Of a DNA stretch of 6,873 nucleotides, positions 5,126-6,873 are shown piece by piece. The DNA lies in the NCBI RefSeq assembly GCF_910579375.1, contig NZ_CAJTUJ010000101.1:1-6873 (forward strand), written 5' to 3'. The stretch is from an uncultured Rikenella sp. (GTDB lineage: Bacteria; Bacteroidota; Bacteroidia; Bacteroidales; Rikenellaceae). Under the pieces are notes generated by a model. It had not been told where the DNA came from. It did not search any database and was given only the letters and a program-made list of their open reading frames with translations. A program made the position numbers and the translations under genes. Every line of letters starts with the position of its first letter. Position 1 is the first letter of the stretch.

Positions 5126-6196
5126 ATGAACCTGAACATCGCCCTCTTGCCCGGCGACGGCATCGGGCCCGAGATCGTCGGCGAAGCCGTGAAAGTCCTC
5201 GACGCCGTCGGCGCCAAGTACGGGCATACCTTTACCTATCGGAAAGGCCTCGTCGGCGCCTGTGCCATCGACGTCACCGGCGATCCCTACCCCGCCGAGA
5301 CCCACCGGATCTGCCAGGAAGCCGGAATCGTACTCTTCGGCGCCATCGGCGACCCCAAATACGACAACGACCCCTCCGCCAAAGTGCGTCCCGAGCAGGG
5401 ATTGCTGCGGATGCGCAAATCCTTGGGCCTGTTCGCCAACGTGCGCCCGCTGGTCGTTTTCGACTCCCTCGTGGAACGCTCGCCCCTGAAAGCAGAGCGG
5501 GTCAAAGGCGCAGATTTCGTGTGCATCCGCGAACTGACCGGCGGGATGTACTTCGGTCGTCCCCAAGGGCGGAGCGAAGACGGGAATGTAGCCTATGACA
5601 CCTGCGTTTACTCCCGCGAAGAGATCGAACGCATCCTGAAAGTCGCCTTCGAACAAGCCCGGAAACGGCGCAAACTACTCACCGTCGTTGACAAAGCCAA
5701 CGTCATCGCCACCTCGCGTCTGTGGCGTCAGATCGCCAAAGAGATGGCCCCGCAATATCCTGACGTACAAGTCGATTACATGTTCGTGGACAACGCCGCC
5801 ATGCAGATCATCCAGCGCCCGACCTACTTCGACGTGTTAGTCACCGAAAACCTCTTCGGCGATATCCTGACCGACGAATCCAGCGTCATCAGCGGCTCCC
5901 TGGGGCTCCTCCCCTCCGCATCGCTGGGGGCCGAAGTCGCTCTGTTCGAGCCCATTCACGGCTCCTATCCGCAGGCAGCCGGCAAGAACATCGCCAACCC
6001 GATGGCCACCATATTGAGCGCCGCCATGCTGCTCGAACACGTCGGACTCGCGCAAGAAGGAGCCGCCGTTCGCGCCGCCGTCGAACAAGCCATTGCCGAC
6101 GGAGTCGTGACCGAAGACCTGATCGATCCCTCCACAACAGGGCAAAAAGCCTATTCGACCACCGAAGTGGGCGATTTCGTCGCCGCCCATGTGTAA
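5126..6196 (+). CDS. leuB: 3-isopropylmalate dehydrogenase
   Basis: This cytosolic NAD-dependent enzyme oxidatively decarboxylates 3-isopropylmalate, and by family precedent beta-methylmalate in the citramalate route. The protein is 356 aa, the usual length. GDGIGPE is at residues 10-16. The substrate arginines are R97, R107 and R135, with Y142 (TGGMYFG) and K190 (VVDKANV) as catalytic residues. The metal-binding aspartates are D222 (VDNAAM), D246 and D250 (FGDILTDE). The nucleotide loop reads EPIHGSYPQAAGKNIANP instead of the commoner HGSAPDIAGK, so the aspartate expected to hold the NAD ribose is Q283. The ATG at 5126 follows an A-rich leader without a Shine-Dalgarno site. I see no promoter box in the 35 bases not claimed by the remnant. 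Its synonymous codons are richer in C-ending forms than those of the upstream genes, which favour GGG, GTG and GCG. Confidence 0.97.
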   Translation: MNLNIALLPGDGIGPEIVGEAVKVLDAVGAKYGHTFTYRKGLVGACAIDVTGDPYPAETHRICQEAGIVLFGAIGDPKYDNDPSAKVRPEQGLLRMRKSLGLFANVRPLVVFDSLVERSPLKAERVKGADFVCIRELTGGMYFGRPQGRSEDGNVAYDTCVYSREEIERILKVAFEQARKRRKLLTVVDKANVIATSRLWRQIAKEMAPQYPDVQVDYMFVDNAAMQIIQRPTYFDVLVTENLFGDILTDESSVISGSLGLLPSASLGAEVALFEPIHGSYPQAAGKNIANPMATILSAAMLLEHVGLAQEGAAVRAAVEQAIADGVVTEDLIDPSTTGQKAYSTTEVGDFVAAHV

Positions 6197-6222
6197 GCGA
6201 CACTTGTAGCGGCGAAATTTTT
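6174..6222 (+). terminator. Weak candidate terminator after leuB
   Basis: ATTTCG and CGCCGC at the end of the coding region (6174-6186) can pair GCGGCGAAAT (6209-6218), followed by T residues to 6222. The stem has a bulge and a long loop and overlaps the last codons, so the call is tentative. Some termination is expected before the rRNA promoter about 100 bases on. Confidence 0.3.
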
Positions 6223-6296
6223 AGGTCGAAGATCGGCTGATTTACAGTCAGATAGGGGCGGATAGCAAAGAAAATCCAAAAATAATTTTGAAAATA

Positions 6297-6329
6297 TTTG
6301 GAGAATAGGAAAAGAAGTCCTTATCTTTG
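6297..6329 (+). promoter_or_regulatory. rRNA operon promoter, Bacteroidetes type
   Basis: TTTG (6297-6300) as -33 element, a 21-base spacer, then TATCTTTG (6322-6329) matching the -7 consensus TAnnTTTG. A/T-rich sequence from about 6268 to 6298 (AAAATCC, AAAAATAATTTTG) resembles an UP-like enhancer, as expected for a strong stable-RNA promoter. Transcription would start near 6335. Confidence 0.85.
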
Positions 6330-6335
6330 CACCCG

Positions 6336-6605
6336 CAAAAGTTCATTGAAGTATTGCAGTTGTAGTACAAGTTTAGGAGCCAGTAATGGCTCACCGCCTA
6401 GAGATAGGTGGGAAAAGAAAGCTTAGTCAATAAAAGAAACAGGTAGAAAAGAAACCGGAGCACAGGAGACGGTTCGGAGGGTGTCGTCAGATGCTTTCCG
6501 CCGCTCGGGGCAAGGTTTGGATGTCTGAGGGTGTTTTTAGGAATACCGCAGATATTTCAGATAAGTTTCCCGAGAGGTATAATCGTCAGAAAATTTTCAT
6601 TTTTT
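6336..6605 (+). other. 16S rRNA precursor leader with boxA-like site
   Basis: This is the non-coding 5' leader of the rRNA transcript. GTTCATTGAA (6341-6350) lies just after the predicted start and resembles the boxA antitermination element. GAGCCA-GTAA-TGGCTC (6377-6392) is a perfect hairpin, and CCTA-GAGA-TAGG (6397-6408) a smaller one. The remainder probably holds the strand that pairs across the 16S gene for RNase III processing, but the partner lies outside the window. No gene is seen. Confidence 0.7.
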
Positions 6606-6873
6606 ACAATGGAGAGTTTGATCCTGGCTCAGGATAAACGCTAGCGGCAGGCCTAACACATGCAAGTCGAGGGGCAGCATATGGATTGCTTGCAATCTAT
6701 GATGGCGACCGGCGCACGGGTGCGTAACGCGTATGTAACTTGCCTTATGCAGGAGGATAACCCGAAGAAATTCGGCCTAATACTCCATAAGTGTCAGAGA
6801 GGCATCTTTCGGGCATAAAAGATTTATCGGCATAAGATAGACATGCGTGACATTAGCTAGTCGGTGAGGTAAC
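6606..6873 (+). rRNA. rrs: 16S ribosomal RNA, 5' part (runs off right edge)
   Basis: AGAGTTTGATCCTGGCTCAG at 6613-6632 is the universal 16S 5' conserved region (E. coli position 8 onward), which puts the mature 5' end near 6606. GCTAGCGGCAGGC, AACACATGCAAGTCGAG, GGCGACCGGCGCACGGGTG and GTAACGCGTATG follow in canonical order through V1 and into V2. GATAAACGCTAGCGGCAGGC and GAGGGGCAGC point to Rikenellaceae. It is the start of an rRNA operon; only the first 268 bases are visible. Confidence 0.98.

Noticed and set aside
1..6873. CRISPR array, tRNA, transposase, integrase or defence genes
   Set aside because: I looked for regular short repeats with unique spacers, tRNA cloverleaf landmarks and mobile or defence protein motifs in all frames and found none.

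Overview
The window looks like chromosomal DNA from a GC-rich member of the Bacteroidetes, most likely family Rikenellaceae (the Alistipes/Rikenella/Tidjanibacter group). Three things support this. The 16S rRNA 5' end carries GATAAACGCTAGCGGCAGGC, a form I associate with that family. The rRNA promoter has the Bacteroidetes -7 box TAnnTTTG. Genes start after A-rich leaders without Shine-Dalgarno sites. The genus cannot be fixed from 268 bases of 16S.

Layout, all genes on the + strand: a repeat-rich leader (1-313); leuC (314-1708); a 427-bp gap full of palindromes (1709-2135); leuD (2136-2732); a citramalate/isopropylmalate synthase-family gene (2765-4294); an 831-bp gap (4295-5125) holding near-tandem structured repeats, several nested palindromes and a minus-strand remnant of a FISUMP-type surface-protein gene; leuB (5126-6196); then an rRNA promoter, a leader with a boxA-like site, and the first 268 bases of a 16S gene that runs off the right edge.

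The four enzymes form a 2-oxoacid chain-elongation set. LeuCD isomerises and LeuB oxidatively decarboxylates either 3-isopropylmalate-type or citramalate-type intermediates. The synthase resembles Leptospira-type citramalate synthase more than LeuA and keeps the pyruvate-pocket and isoleucine-pocket residues I recall from that enzyme. The cluster therefore probably makes 2-oxobutyrate for isoleucine from pyruvate and acetyl-CoA, and shares LeuBCD with leucine synthesis. No canonical leuA is in the window.

The least ordinary part is the non-coding DNA. Two copies of a structured repeat (1-140 and 4366-4500) share a roughly 20-bp hairpin whose tip has changed by compensatory substitutions. A roughly 176-bp unit recurs almost in tandem after the synthase gene. 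Many separate hairpins have trinucleotide loops. I see no defence system, transposase, integrase, CRISPR array or tRNA.
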